DNA of 64,000 bases from assembly GCF_003610635.1 (NCBI RefSeq), contig NZ_RAQJ01000006.1:62001-126000 (forward strand), in the 5' to 3' direction. The first letter of the stretch is position 1. The number at the start of each line of letters is the position of its first letter. Positions 20,370 to 30,280 of this stretch are shown one piece after another. A model generated the notes under the pieces. It was not told where the DNA came from. It made no database searches and saw nothing but the letters and a program-made list of their open reading frames with translations. The translations under genes were made by a program, and so were the position numbers. This DNA is from Ichthyenterobacterium magnum (GTDB lineage Bacteria; Bacteroidota; Bacteroidia; Flavobacteriales; Flavobacteriaceae).

Positions 20370-20999
20370 TTATTTACTTAAATTCGATTCAATTTCTTCT
20401 AAAGAACTCTCTAAAAGAACTAGTTTATTTGCGTTCATAATTTTATAAGTGCTTAATTCTGAGTTAATTACAACGTCAGACCCTTTAAAATTACGTGATG
20501 ACAAATATACATTATTATTTGAAGCACCCAACACAAACAATGATTTTTTGTCTTGGATATCTAAAGCTTTTAGTACTGCTGTAAAGTTTTTAGTCTTTGG
20601 CGCATCAAAATTAAAGTCTTCTAATACAACAATTGCCTTGTCATTTGCCTTCATAGTTAAGGCAGATTTACGTGCTAAACGCTTAAGGTTTTTGTTTAAT
20701 TTGAAGTTATAATTTCTTGGTCTTGGGCCGAACATACGTCCACCACCTTTAAATACACCAGACTTGATACTACCAGCTCTTGCTGTACCAGTACCTTTTT
20801 GCTTTTTAATTTTACGTGTACTTCCTGTAATTTCTGCTCTTTCTTTAGCCTTATGTGTTCCTTGACGTTGGTTAGCAAGATATTGCTTAACATCTAAGTA
20901 TACTGCATGATTATTAGGCTCAATAGCAAACACATCTTTAGAAAGGTCTACCTGTCTACCTGTGTCTTTTCCGTTTATATCTAAAACTGCTACTTTCAT
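20370..20999 (-). CDS. rplD: 50S ribosomal protein L4
   Basis: 209 residues from [21 protein letters not shown]4 forms part of the exit-tunnel constriction; in E. coli it also represses its own (S10) operon at transcription and translation. The tunnel loop [20 protein letters not shown] is present. An upstream in-frame ATG at 21044 lies inside rplC and would add 15 unrelated residues, so the start at 20999, which overlaps the rplC stop by one base (TAATG), is preferred. Confidence 0.97.
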   Translation of the reverse strand: MKVAVLDINGKDTGRQVDLSKDVFAIEPNNHAVYLDVKQYLANQRQGTHKAKERAEITGSTRKIKKQKGTGTARAGSIKSGVFKGGGRMFGPRPRNYNFKLNKNLKRLARKSALTMKANDKAIVVLEDFNFDAPKTKNFTAVLKALDIQDKKSLFVLGASNNNVYLSSRNFKGSDVVINSELSTYKIMNANKLVLLESSLEEIESNLSK

Positions 21000-21616
21000 T
21001 ACTTCTGAATAATTACATAAGAGTTTTTGTGTCCTGGAACACATCCTTTAACTACAAGTAAATTCTTTTCTGGAACTACTTTATATACTCTTAAATTTTC
21101 AACATTCACTCTTTCGCCACCCATTCTTCCGGCCATTTTCATTCCTTTAAATACTCTTGCAGGATATGAAGCAGCACCAATAGAACCTGGAGCTCTTAAA
21201 CGGTTGTGTTGACCATGCGTTGCTTGACCTACACCACCAAATCCATGACGTTTTACAACACCTTGGAAACCTTTACCTTTTGAAGTTCCAGCAATATCTA
21301 CATACTCACCTTCTATAAAGTGCTCTACTGTTATTGCATCTCCTAATTTGTAATCTCCTTCAAATCCTTGAAATTCCGCGACTTTTGTTTTAACAGAAGT
21401 ACCAGCTTTCTTGGCATGACCAATTTCAGCTTTTGTAGCACTTTTCTCTGTCTTGTCATCGAAACCAAGTTGAAGGGCACTGTACCCGTCTACCTCTTCG
21501 GTTCTGACTTGGGTAACGATACATGGTCCAGCTTCGATTACTGTACATGGAATATTCTTTCCATTTTCATCGAAAATGCTGGTCATACCGATTTTTCTTC
21601 CTATTAACCCAGACAT
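20999..21616 (-). CDS. rplC: 50S ribosomal protein L3
   Basis: 205 residues. L3 nucleates 50S assembly and its loop reaches the peptidyl transferase centre. Start [39 protein letters not shown] and [20 protein letters not shown] are the central extension; the Gln methylated by PrmB in E. coli corresponds to the [10 protein letters not shown] region. It is the first gene after the 153-base hairpin-rich gap, a place where expression of the following genes may be controlled. Confidence 0.98.
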   Translation of the reverse strand: MSGLIGRKIGMTSIFDENGKNIPCTVIEAGPCIVTQVRTEEVDGYSALQLGFDDKTEKSATKAEIGHAKKAGTSVKTKVAEFQGFEGDYKLGDAITVEHFIEGEYVDIAGTSKGKGFQGVVKRHGFGGVGQATHGQHNRLRAPGSIGAASYPARVFKGMKMAGRMGGERVNVENLRVYKVVPEKNLLVVKGCVPGHKNSYVIIQK

Positions 21617-21651
21617 AATTATTAATTTATTTATTGTTACTATTTATTAAA

Positions 21652-21748
21652 AATTCAAGGTCGAAAATACATTCGACCTTGAATTGTATTTTTACCGTTT
21701 TTCCTTAACCGATCGTTAAGGACATGTAACGAAAGTTATTTACTTTCG
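21652..21748 (-). terminator. Three tandem hairpins between rpsJ and rplC (terminator or attenuator)
   Basis: In transcript order: CGAAAGT/ACTTTCG (7 bp, 21730-21748), CCTTAAC/GTTAAGG (7 bp, 21703-21721), and a perfect 13-bp stem (21652-21664 with 21673-21685, loop of 8) followed on the minus strand by a T-rich run. The last looks like an intrinsic terminator, yet no promoter box is seen between it and rplC. Partial read-through, possibly regulated, is the simplest reading. Confidence 0.65.
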
Positions 21749-21769
21749 ATAGTACGTCGTCTTACTTGC

Positions 21770-22075
21770 TTACACCTTAATCTCTACTTCAACTCCACTA
21801 GGTAATTCTAATTTCATTAAAGCGTCAATTGTTTTTGAAGATGAAGAGTAAATATCTAATAATCTCTTATAAGAGCTTAATTGAAATTGTTCTCTTGACT
21901 TCTTATTTACGTGAGGTGAACGTAATACAGTGAAAATTTTCTTGTGTGTTGGTAATGGAATTGGACCCGTTACAACAGCACCTGTGCTTTTTACTGTTTT
22001 TACAATCTTATCTGCAGACTTATCTACTAAGCTATGATCGTAAGACTTTAATTTTATTCTGATTTTTTGACTCAT
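21770..22075 (-). CDS. rpsJ: 30S ribosomal protein S10
   Basis: 101 residues. S10 is a 30S head protein, and with NusB it is also part of the antitermination complex. Signature: [60 protein letters not shown]. It lies 11 bases after fusA, so it belongs to the str group here, and is separated from rplC by the hairpin cluster. Confidence 0.98.
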   Translation of the reverse strand: MSQKIRIKLKSYDHSLVDKSADKIVKTVKSTGAVVTGPIPLPTHKKIFTVLRSPHVNKKSREQFQLSSYKRLLDIYSSSSKTIDALMKLELPSGVEVEIKV

Positions 22076-22086
22076 TTTCTTAAATT

Positions 22087-24213
22087 TTAAGCTTCAACAC
22101 CTTTAGCTGCCTTAATTACTTCTTCAGATATATTTGAAGGTGTTTCAGCATAATGTGAAAATTCCATAGTTGATGTCGCACGACCTGATGACAATGTTCT
22201 TAATGTTGTTACATATCCAAACATTTCTGATAATGGTACAGTTGCTTTTACAGTTTTTGCTCCAGCTCTGTCTCCCATATCACTAACTTGACCACGACGA
22301 CGATTTAAATCACCTACGATATCACCCATGTTTTCTTCTGGAGTGATTACTTCAAGCTTCATGATTGGCTCCATGATTACCGCTTTTGCAGCTTTTGCTG
22401 AATTTTTAAATCCGAGTTTCGCTGCTAATTCAAACGATAATTGATCAGAATCTACATCATGATAAGATCCATCGGTTAACGTTACTTTCATAGCATCAAC
22501 TTCGTAGCCTGCTAATGGTCCGTTAACCATTGCCATTTTGAATCCTTTTTCAATTGAAGGGATAAATTCTTTAGGAACGTTACCTCCTTTAATTTCAGAA
22601 ACGAATTCTAATCCTACTTTACCTTCTTCTGCTGGCTCTAATGTAAATACGATATCAGCAAATTTACCACGCCCACCAGATTGTTTCTTATAAACTTCTC
22701 TGTGTTCTGCACGTTGTGTAATGGCTTCTTTGTACTCTACTTGTGGTTGGCCTTGATTTACTTCAACCTTAAACTCACGCTTTAAACGATCAACAATAAT
22801 ATCTAAGTGAAGCTCACCCATTCCAGAAATAATAGTCTGTCCTGAAGCCTCATCAGTTCTTGCAGTAAATGTTGGATCTTCTTCAGATAATTTTGATAAA
22901 GCCATACCTAATTTATCAACATCGGCTTTTGTCTTAGGCTCAACCGCAATACCAATTACTGGATCTGGGAAGTCCATAGATTCTAAAACAATTGGATGTT
23001 TTTCATCAGACATAGTATCACCAGTCTTAATATCTTTAAATCCAACTGCTGCTCCAATATCTCCTGCTTCGATAAAATCGATAGCATTTTGTTTGTTTGA
23101 GTGCATTTGATAGATACGAGAAATACGCTCTTTTTTACCTGAACGGTTGTTCAAGATATAAGACCCAGCATCTAAACGACCTGAATAGGCGCGGAAAAAT
23201 GCTAAACGACCTACAAAAGGGTCTGTAGCAATTTTAAATGCTAATGCAGCAAAAGGCTCTTTTACATCTGGTTTACGAATTTCTTCTTGATCTGTATTTG
23301 GGTTAGTTCCTACAATACCTTCTTTATCTGTTGGAGAAGGCAAATAACGACAAACAGCATCTAACAAAAACTGTACCCCTTTATTTTTAAACGCAGAACC
23401 GCAAATCATTGGAATGATAGCCATATCCATAACAGCAGCTCTAAGTGCAGCATGCACTTCTTCTTCTGTAATAGAATCTTCATCTTCCATGAATTTTTCA
23501 AGAAGGTTCTCATCATATGTTGCAACTTCTTCAATTAAAAGTGCTCTATATTTACGAGCTTCTTCTTTTAATTCTTCTGGAATATCGACAACATCAAAAG
23601 TTGCCCCTTGAGTTTCATCATGCCAAACGATAGCTCTGTTTTTTACTAAGTCGACGATACCCTTAAAATCTGCTTCGTCACCAATGTTTAAAACAATTGG
23701 CACAGCGTTAGATTTCAACATATCTTTCACTTGTTGACAAACAGCCATAAAGTTAGAACCTTGACGATCCATTTTGTTAACAAATCCAATTCTTGGCACT
23801 TTATAGTTATCTGCTAACCTCCAGTTTGTTTCAGATTGCGGCTCAACACCATCAACGGCACTAAACAAGAATACTAAACCATCAAGTACACGTAATGAAC
23901 GATTAACCTCTACGGTAAAATCTACGTGACCTGGAGTATCAATAATGTTGAAGTGATATCCTTTTGTATCTGGAGTTGGATTTCCGTTTTCAATTGGAAA
24001 CTGCCATGTACAAGTTGTAGCTGCAGATGTAATGGTAATACCTCTTTCCTGCTCTTGCTCCATCCAATCCATAGTTGCAGCACCATCATGTACCTCTCCA
24101 ATTTTGTGAGACACACCTGTATAATACAGAATACGTTCTGTAGTTGTAGTTTTTCCTGCATCTATATGTGCAGCAATACCTATATTTCTTGTGAATTTTA
24201 AATCTCTTGCCAT
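22087..24213 (-). CDS. fusA: Translation elongation factor G
   Basis: 708 residues, full length. EF-G drives tRNA-mRNA translocation and, with ribosome recycling factor, splits the ribosome. G-domain motifs: [20 protein letters not shown] (P loop), [11 protein letters not shown] (switch 1), [12 protein letters not shown] (G3), [10 protein letters not shown] (G4). Domains II-V follow, including the domain IV tip [15 protein letters not shown]. The gene lies between rpsG and rpsJ. Confidence 0.98.
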   Translation of the reverse strand: MARDLKFTRNIGIAAHIDAGKTTTTERILYYTGVSHKIGEVHDGAATMDWMEQEQERGITITSAATTCTWQFPIENGNPTPDTKGYHFNIIDTPGHVDFTVEVNRSLRVLDGLVFLFSAVDGVEPQSETNWRLADNYKVPRIGFVNKMDRQGSNFMAVCQQVKDMLKSNAVPIVLNIGDEADFKGIVDLVKNRAIVWHDETQGATFDVVDIPEELKEEARKYRALLIEEVATYDENLLEKFMEDEDSITEEEVHAALRAAVMDMAIIPMICGSAFKNKGVQFLLDAVCRYLPSPTDKEGIVGTNPNTDQEEIRKPDVKEPFAALAFKIATDPFVGRLAFFRAYSGRLDAGSYILNNRSGKKERISRIYQMHSNKQNAIDFIEAGDIGAAVGFKDIKTGDTMSDEKHPIVLESMDFPDPVIGIAVEPKTKADVDKLGMALSKLSEEDPTFTARTDEASGQTIISGMGELHLDIIVDRLKREFKVEVNQGQPQVEYKEAITQRAEHREVYKKQSGGRGKFADIVFTLEPAEEGKVGLEFVSEIKGGNVPKEFIPSIEKGFKMAMVNGPLAGYEVDAMKVTLTDGSYHDVDSDQLSFELAAKLGFKNSAKAAKAVIMEPIMKLEVITPEENMGDIVGDLNRRRGQVSDMGDRAGAKTVKATVPLSEMFGYVTTLRTLSSGRATSTMEFSHYAETPSNISEEVIKAAKGVEA

Positions 24214-24219
24214 CTTAAA

Positions 24220-24696
24220 TTAAAATCTAAAGTGTGAGAATGCCTTGTTTGCTTCTGCCATTTTGTGAGTATCAACTCTCTTTTTAACAGCTGCTCCTTC
24301 TTCTTTAGCTGCTGCTAAAATTTCTGCTGCTAATTTTTGAGGCATAGATTTTTCATTTCTTTTACGTGCATAACCGATAAGCCATTTCATTGCTGTTGAA
24401 ACTTTACGATCTGGACGAATTTGCATTGGAATTTGGAATGTTGCTCCACCAACTCTACGACTACGTACTTCTACGTGAGGCATAACGTTAGATAATGCAT
24501 CTTTCCATGTTTCTAATGCTGTTTTTTCTTCATCAGTCTTTTTTGATTCTACAATATCAATTGCATCATAGAATACTTTAAACGCTACAGACTTCTTTCC
24601 GTCCCACATCATCATGTTTACAAAACGAGTCACTAACTGATCGTTAAAACGAGGGTCTGGTAAAAGCGGTCTTTTTTTCGCTGCTCTTTTTCTCAT
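24220..24696 (-). CDS. rpsG: 30S ribosomal protein S7
   Basis: 158 residues. S7 nucleates the 30S head and contacts E-site tRNA. Start [40 protein letters not shown] and [20 protein letters not shown] are diagnostic. In E. coli S7 represses translation of the str operon; nothing here shows whether that applies. It lies 22 bases after rpsL and 6 before fusA. Confidence 0.98.
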   Translation of the reverse strand: MRKRAAKKRPLLPDPRFNDQLVTRFVNMMMWDGKKSVAFKVFYDAIDIVESKKTDEEKTALETWKDALSNVMPHVEVRSRRVGGATFQIPMQIRPDRKVSTAMKWLIGYARKRNEKSMPQKLAAEILAAAKEEGAAVKKRVDTHKMAEANKAFSHFRF

Positions 24697-24718
24697 GTCT
24701 TCTTCTTAAAGTTTTAAA

Positions 24719-25093
24719 TTACTTCTTAGGGCGTTTTGCACCATACTTAGATCTACGTTGCGTTCTACCTGAAACACCTGCTGTGTCTAAAGCACCACGT
24801 ACAATGTGATATCTAACTCCTGGCAAATCTTTTACCCTTCCACCTCTAACTAATACTATCGAGTGCTCTTGCAAGTTATGTCCTTCACCACCGATGTATG
24901 CATTAACCTCGTTTCCGTTTGTTAAACGAACCCTTGCTACCTTACGCATTGCTGAGTTAGGTTTTTTAGGTGTCGTTGTATAAACACGAGTACACACACC
25001 ACGTCTTTGTGGACACGAATCTAAAGCAGCCGATTTGCTCTTCTTAGTTATTTTGGCTCTTCCTTTTCGTACTAATTGTGAAATTGTTGGCAT
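24719..25093 (-). CDS. rpsL: 30S ribosomal protein S12
   Basis: 124 residues. S12 sits at the decoding centre. [19 protein letters not shown] and [15 protein letters not shown] carry the lysines of the streptomycin-sensitive type and the Asp that RimO methylthiolates in E. coli. It is the first gene of the ribosomal block, with a strong promoter 45 bases upstream and a hairpin at the predicted 5' end of the mRNA. Confidence 0.98.
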   Translation of the reverse strand: MPTISQLVRKGRAKITKKSKSAALDSCPQRRGVCTRVYTTTPKKPNSAMRKVARVRLTNGNEVNAYIGGEGHNLQEHSIVLVRGGRVKDLPGVRYHIVRGALDTAGVSGRTQRRSKYGAKRPKK

Positions 25094-25118
25094 ATATTTC
25101 TATATAAATTTTATTAAA

Positions 25119-25134
25119 CCCTCTCTTTTGAGGG
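25119..25134 (-). promoter_or_regulatory. 5'-terminal stem-loop of the rpsL-rpsG-fusA mRNA
   Basis: CCCTC (25119-25123) and GAGGG (25130-25134) form a GC-rich stem in an otherwise AT-rich leader. The predicted transcription start is about 25134, so the stem would be the first structure of the transcript. Such 5' stems protect mRNAs from decay in other bacteria; that role is inference here. Confidence 0.4.
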
Positions 25135-25137
25135 CTG

Positions 25138-25167
25138 CAAAGGTAGAAATAAATTTGAATTTTTCAA
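25138..25167 (-). promoter_or_regulatory. Promoter of the ribosomal block (rpsL onward)
   Basis: On the minus strand TTG (25165-25167), a 19-base spacer and TACCTTTG (25138-25145) match the Bacteroidota TTG / TAnnTTTG promoter perfectly. The rpsL ATG lies 45 bases downstream. Confidence 0.75.
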
Positions 25168-25241
25168 ACGGAAAACAATTAATTTCCAAAAGTTTAATAA
25201 ATTATTTTCGCTTACATATATTTTTAGTTAGCAAAATCCGT

Positions 25242-25249
25242 TAGTTTTG
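25242..25249 (+). promoter_or_regulatory. Candidate -7 box of the Omp85-type gene
   Basis: TAGTTTTG matches TAnnTTTG and lies 18 bases before the ATG at 25268. It supports that ATG rather than the TTG at 25247, which falls within the box. No TTG lies at -33. Confidence 0.4.
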
Positions 25250-25267
25250 AAAATTATATTCATTTTT

Positions 25268-26956
25268 ATGTCAATAAAATTTCCAGTTTTACAACTACTT
25301 TTTCTTTTCATCTGCTCTAATTGTTTATTAGCGCAATCTTTAAACCTGTCTGTAGTCGGGAAAAATGAAATTGAAACGAAGATTATTGACTCTATATCTT
25401 ATACCAAATCTCATAAAGATTATCTATCTCTTGATTCTGAAATAAAAAGACTTAAAAAAAAATATAATTCATCTGGCTATTTAGAAAGCATACTTTTAGA
25501 ATTAAAGAAAGAAAATGACTCTACTTTTACTGCTAAATTTAATTTAAGAAATCGTTACAATGTTATACATATATATTATAATGGTATAATAGACAAAAGC
25601 ATGCTTGATTTAATTTCAGAAAATATAACGGATAGTTATTTTGAGATTGAAGTCAAAAAACTTGAAAACACTCTACAGCTTTTAAATTCTGAAATCGCAA
25701 ATAATGGCGACCCTTTTTCTACTTTACAATTAGCCAATATTAGAAAAAAAGATGATACTGCTTTAGTAGCAGACTTATCAGTTTCTAAACAATCCAAAAG
25801 ACTAATTGATAAGATTGTTGTTAAAGGCTATGAGAAATTTCCTAAATCTTATCTTAACCATTATTTAAAAATAAAACCAAAGCAAAATTTCAACTTAAAA
25901 AAAGTAAAAGAAAAAACTTTAAGCTTAAACAATCTACAATTTGCAAATAAGATTAAAGATTCTGAAGTTTTATTTAGTAAAGATTCTACCATATTGTATA
26001 TGTATGTAGAAAAAACAAAAAGTAATGCCTTTGATGGGTTTTTAGGTTTTGGAACAAATGAACAAACTGGTAAAATAGAGTTTGATGGTTATTTAAATCT
26101 AAACTTAACAAATAATCTGAATTTTGGTGAATCTATAAAACTACTTTATAAGAGTGATGAGAACGAACAGAAAACATTTGATGTTAAAATAGACATGCCG
26201 TATTTGTTTGGCTCACCAATAGGTCTTGGACTAGAATTAAATATATTTAAAAAAGACTCAACTTTTGTTACCTCATCACAAACAGCAAAGATTAATTATC
26301 AAATTAATCCTAGCAATAGTATTTCAGTAGGAATTACTTCAACAACTTCAACAGACCTTTTAGATATCAACTCTTTTTCAATAAATGATTACAAATCAAA
26401 TCAGTACTTTTTAAATTACACACATGTTAAACGACAAAATTATGATTTACTATTCCCAACTAATTTCTTGTTTGACATATCAGCTGGTATAGGTAATCGG
26501 AAAACTAATAATAAAAACTTCAACCAATCCAAATTCACTATAAATTCATTTAAAATATTTAATTTAAATAGAAAAAACAACATCTACCTCAGACTCAATG
26601 GCGCGATTTTAAATTCTGATACCTATTTAGAAAATGAACTACTTCGTTTTGGCGGCATTAATTCTATTAGAGGATTTGAAGAAAACAGCTTAACAGCAGA
26701 TTTATATGCTGTTTTAAATACGGAATACAGATATAAACTAAACAACAGTCTTTATGTACACTCTGTAATTGATGCTTCCTATTTTGAAAATCAAAGTTCA
26801 AATGCTAAAGAGAAGCTTTTCGGTTTTGGTTTTGGGTTTGGATTACTCACTAAAGCTGGTCTATTTAAATTTAATTATACAAGCGCAAAAACTGAAAATC
26901 AGAAGTTTAAATTCTCCGATTCTAAAGTGCATTTAAGCTTAACTACTAGCTTCTAA
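25268..26956 (+). CDS. Omp85-family (BamA/TamA-like) outer membrane protein
   Basis: 562 residues from MSIKFPVLQLLFLFICSNCLLAQ, a good signal peptide. After a periplasmic part with at least one POTRA-like unit (about residues 170-235: LIDKIVVKGYEKFPKSYLNH YLKIKP), a 16-strand type barrel follows. LLRFGGINSIRGFEENSLTA carries the IRGF signature of the L6 loop, which defines Omp85 proteins, and the protein ends in Phe. Relatives insert proteins into, or move them through, the outer membrane; the substrate is unknown. A TTG at 25247 would add seven residues but lies in the promoter box. It is divergent from rpsL. Confidence 0.82.
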   Translation: MSIKFPVLQLLFLFICSNCLLAQSLNLSVVGKNEIETKIIDSISYTKSHKDYLSLDSEIKRLKKKYNSSGYLESILLELKKENDSTFTAKFNLRNRYNVIHIYYNGIIDKSMLDLISENITDSYFEIEVKKLENTLQLLNSEIANNGDPFSTLQLANIRKKDDTALVADLSVSKQSKRLIDKIVVKGYEKFPKSYLNHYLKIKPKQNFNLKKVKEKTLSLNNLQFANKIKDSEVLFSKDSTILYMYVEKTKSNAFDGFLGFGTNEQTGKIEFDGYLNLNLTNNLNFGESIKLLYKSDENEQKTFDVKIDMPYLFGSPIGLGLELNIFKKDSTFVTSSQTAKINYQINPSNSISVGITSTTSTDLLDINSFSINDYKSNQYFLNYTHVKRQNYDLLFPTNFLFDISAGIGNRKTNNKNFNQSKFTINSFKIFNLNRKNNIYLRLNGAILNSDTYLENELLRFGGINSIRGFEENSLTADLYAVLNTEYRYKLNNSLYVHSVIDASYFENQSSNAKEKLFGFGFGFGLLTKAGLFKFNYTSAKTENQKFKFSDSKVHLSLTTSF

Positions 26957-27058
26957 AACAGTAAACATGTAGTTTTTTTGAAATTTTAAGTAAAATTTAT
27001 TGTTTAATTAACTTTTTATTATGACTTTTGGCTCAGGCTAATTCAAATTAATTTAAAT

Positions 27059-30000
27059 ATGAAAACAAAGTTTAGTGGAATTCTAACGCTATTACTAGCG
27101 TTTGTTGTGCAAATGACCTTTGCGCAAGAAAAAACAATTTCAGGAACGGTATCAGATGATTCTGGTTTACCATTACCTGGAGCAACCGTTTTGGTTAAAG
27201 GCACATCAACAGGTGCTTCTACCGATTTTGACGGAAAGTATAACATCAAAGCAAATACTGGTAGTACACTTGTGTTTAGTTTTGTTGGTTATGCTACACA
27301 AGAAGTCTCTGTAGGAGCTTCAAATACTATAAACGTTCAACTAGCAGAAGACACAGAAGCTCTTGAAGAAGTTGTGGTTACAGCATTTGGTAAGAAAAAA
27401 CAAAAAAGGTCATTAGGTTATGCGGCGACTGCAGTTTCTGGTGAAAAACTAACTGAAGTAGCAACACTTAACCCTTTTGAAAGTTTATCTGGTAAAGTTG
27501 CAGGAGTTGATATCTCTGCTCCTAATCAACCAGGGGCTTCAACTAAAATAGTTTTAAGAGGGTATGGTTCATTAAATGGAAGTGGTCCTCTTTATGTTAT
27601 AGATGGAACACCTATTTCATCTGCATCTAACAGTAGTAGTCTTAGTGGTTTAACTACGGATGTTAATAGATCATTTGATGGTGGAACAAATATTAATGAT
27701 TTAGATGCTAATTCTATTGCTAGTATAAATATTCTTAAAGGTGGAGCAGCAACTGCATTATATGGGAGTAGAGCAAATGGTGGTGCTATTATTATTACAA
27801 CTAAAAAAGGACGTTCTGGACAAAAATTAAAAGTAGAGTTAAATAGTTCTATTGACTTTTTAGAAGTAGCAAGAATACCACATTTACAGCAACGTTGGGG
27901 ACAAGGTTGGAATGGTGTAGATTTTTCTGGTCTTCCAAATGGTGGTCAAGGCGCAACTAATGAAAATGGGTCTTGGGGGCCATTATTTAATGGAAACCTT
28001 CGTGTATGGGGGCAAATCGTAAATGCTTCTCAGCAAATTAAACCTTATGAAAATCTTGAAGATAATATCAAAGACTTTTATGATATAGGTAATACATTCA
28101 CTAACTCTTTACGTTTAAGTGGTGGTAGCGATAAAGCAGATTTTTCTCTTATTTATACTAGAGTAGATACAGATGGAATTATCCCTACAGATGCAGATGC
28201 GCTTAATAGAAACACACTAAGTTTAAATAGCGGTATAGCAGGAGATAAATTTAGATTACGTGTAAATGCTAATTATGCTCAAACAAGGCAAAATGCAGTA
28301 AATACAGGTCAAGGAGACAATGCTGGTGAGGGTGAAAGTTTTATGCAAGAATTAATACAAATACCAAGAGGTGTTAGTGTTTTAGATTTAGCGGATTACA
28401 CCAATAATCCTTTTAATAATAATGATAATTTTTACACACCTTATTCACGTAATCCTTATTGGGTGCTTAATGAGAATGAAACCACTTTAGATAGAGAGCG
28501 CTTTTATGGTAATATAAATATGTCTTATGATTTAGCAACGAATTTAGTAGGTACATTACAAATTGGTGCTGATATTTCAAATGGTACACGTCATAGTCAT
28601 GGTGCAGTAATTAATTATACTCCTGGCTCACCACAAGCTTTATTAGGTGGTACAACTAATGCTGGTGGTGTAACTGAGTACACAGATCAAAGAAGACAGT
28701 ATGAAACATTTTTGAGCTTTGACTACAATAAATCATTGAGTGAAGATTTTGGATTAGAAGCCTCTTTAGGTGCTTCTATGAACAACAGATATTTTAATAG
28801 TTTACAGGTTTCAATTACTAATTTAGATATTCCAAATTTTTATGAAATATCTAACTCAGCTGTATTGCCTATTACAACTCAAAACAACAGTCAACTTAAA
28901 GGATATTCAGCTTTTGGAGCAGCAACTCTATCATATAAAGAGCGTATCTATTTAAATGTTACAGGAAGAAATGAGTGGACTTCTACTCTAGCTATAGGAA
29001 GTAATTCATTTTTCTATCCATCGGTAAACCTAAGTGGTATTGCCATAGATAATGGTGAGCATTTCTTAAAACTTCGTGCAGGTTATGCTTCTCTAGCAAA
29101 TAGTGCGCCTATTTACTTAACAGAGAGTTCAGCTTTACAAGCAAGTGCTGTTGCATATTTTGGAAACATAAATTTCCCATTTGCAGGTTTAAATTCATTT
29201 GAAATTGCAAGAACACTAGGAAATTTAGATATTGAACCAGAATTTACAGATGAATATGAAATAGGATTTGAAGGTCGATTTTTTAATAATAGAGTAACTG
29301 CCGATGTTGCGTATTACAAAAAAACAACAGATGGTTCAATTACATCTCTTTTATTACCTAACTCAACGGGTTATAACCGTATTTTTGGTAACTTTATGGA
29401 TATAGAAAATAAAGGTATTGAAGTTGCTCTTGGTTTAGTTCCAGTTAGAACAGATGATTTTTCTTGGAATATTGACTATACATTTACAAAAAACGAAAAT
29501 AAAGTAACTAAGCTCCCTGAAGGATTAGATAAACTTTTAATTAATAGTGCTTTTGGTGTCAATTTTTATGCTATTGAAGGTCAACCTTTAGGAGAATTCC
29601 AAGCACGTGTTCCTCTTCTTAATGAAGATGGTCAAGTTGTTGTAGATCCGAATACTGGAATACCTCAGCAATCTACTGAAGAACAAAAAATAGGTAATTC
29701 TCAAAGAGATTTTGTAATGGGTCTTCAAAATACCTTTAAATACAAAAACTGGAGACTTTCTTTTGGAATAGACTGGAAAGAAGGTGGAGAAATGTATTCT
29801 TACACTTCTAGATTACTTAATTTTACTGGAAATGCACTTTCTACAACTTACAATGATAGAAATACATTTATTGTTCCTAATTCTGTTGTAGACAATGGAG
29901 ATGGTACATATTCTGAAAATGTTACTCCAATTACTTTTGGTGCCGTAACTGGTTATTATAGTGCTAGTAACAACCCAAGTACTGAAGCTGTAAATCATGT

Positions 30001-30262
30001 AATAGACAAAACTTTTATTAGATTACGTGATATGTCAATTTCTTATAATTTTCCAGAAAAAATTATTGGAAATACTGGATTAAGTAGTTTATCTCTAAGT
30101 TTATATGGTAGAAATCTAGCATTATGGACTCCAGATGAAAACCCTTATGTAGATCCAGAGGTGACAACTTTTGGTGGTAATGATATAGTTACTGAATTTG
30201 GAGAATTTGCAGGAAACCCTGCTCAAAGAACTTATGGTTTCGCAATTAAAATGTCATTTTAA
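27059..30262 (+). CDS. SusC/RagA-family TonB-linked outer membrane transporter
   Basis: 1067 residues. After the signal peptide (to about residue 22, ending TFAQ) comes a carboxypeptidase-like regulatory domain (ISGTVSDDSGLPLPGATVLV, about 25-105), a TonB-box-like LEEVVVTAFG, a plug domain (SLSGKVAGVDISAPNQPGAS, LYVIDGTPI, ATALYGSRANGGAIIITTKK) and a long barrel ending in AIKMSF. SusC proteins import large nutrients with energy from TonB; the paired SusD lipoprotein acts as lid. The SusD-like gene follows after 18 bases. No sugar-active enzyme lies nearby, so the substrate is open. Confidence 0.95.
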   Translation: MKTKFSGILTLLLAFVVQMTFAQEKTISGTVSDDSGLPLPGATVLVKGTSTGASTDFDGKYNIKANTGSTLVFSFVGYATQEVSVGASNTINVQLAEDTEALEEVVVTAFGKKKQKRSLGYAATAVSGEKLTEVATLNPFESLSGKVAGVDISAPNQPGASTKIVLRGYGSLNGSGPLYVIDGTPISSASNSSSLSGLTTDVNRSFDGGTNINDLDANSIASINILKGGAATALYGSRANGGAIIITTKKGRSGQKLKVELNSSIDFLEVARIPHLQQRWGQGWNGVDFSGLPNGGQGATNENGSWGPLFNGNLRVWGQIVNASQQIKPYENLEDNIKDFYDIGNTFTNSLRLSGGSDKADFSLIYTRVDTDGIIPTDADALNRNTLSLNSGIAGDKFRLRVNANYAQTRQNAVNTGQGDNAGEGESFMQELIQIPRGVSVLDLADYTNNPFNNNDNFYTPYSRNPYWVLNENETTLDRERFYGNINMSYDLATNLVGTLQIGADISNGTRHSHGAVINYTPGSPQALLGGTTNAGGVTEYTDQRRQYETFLSFDYNKSLSEDFGLEASLGASMNNRYFNSLQVSITNLDIPNFYEISNSAVLPITTQNNSQLKGYSAFGAATLSYKERIYLNVTGRNEWTSTLAIGSNSFFYPSVNLSGIAIDNGEHFLKLRAGYASLANSAPIYLTESSALQASAVAYFGNINFPFAGLNSFEIARTLGNLDIEPEFTDEYEIGFEGRFFNNRVTADVAYYKKTTDGSITSLLLPNSTGYNRIFGNFMDIENKGIEVALGLVPVRTDDFSWNIDYTFTKNENKVTKLPEGLDKLLINSAFGVNFYAIEGQPLGEFQARVPLLNEDGQVVVDPNTGIPQQSTEEQKIGNSQRDFVMGLQNTFKYKNWRLSFGIDWKEGGEMYSYTSRLLNFTGNALSTTYNDRNTFIVPNSVVDNGDGTYSENVTPITFGAVTGYYSASNNPSTEAVNHVIDKTFIRLRDMSISYNFPEKIIGNTGLSSLSLSLYGRNLALWTPDENPYVDPEVTTFGGNDIVTEFGEFAGNPAQRTYGFAIKMSF

Positions 30263-30280
30263 TAAATAAAAAATTAGACA

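Noticed and set aside
20449-20712. Open frame of 87 codons opposite rplD
   Set aside because: Shadow of the L4 gene on the other strand; no signal peptide, motif or start context of its own.
21000-21044. 15-residue N-terminal extension of L4
   Set aside because: It lies entirely within rplC; the TAATG overlap at 20999 gives the conserved start.
23926-24201. Open frame of 91 codons on the plus strand opposite the start of fusA
   Set aside because: It mirrors the highly conserved P-loop region of EF-G, is Cys- and Ser-rich in an unnatural way and has no promoter or family match.
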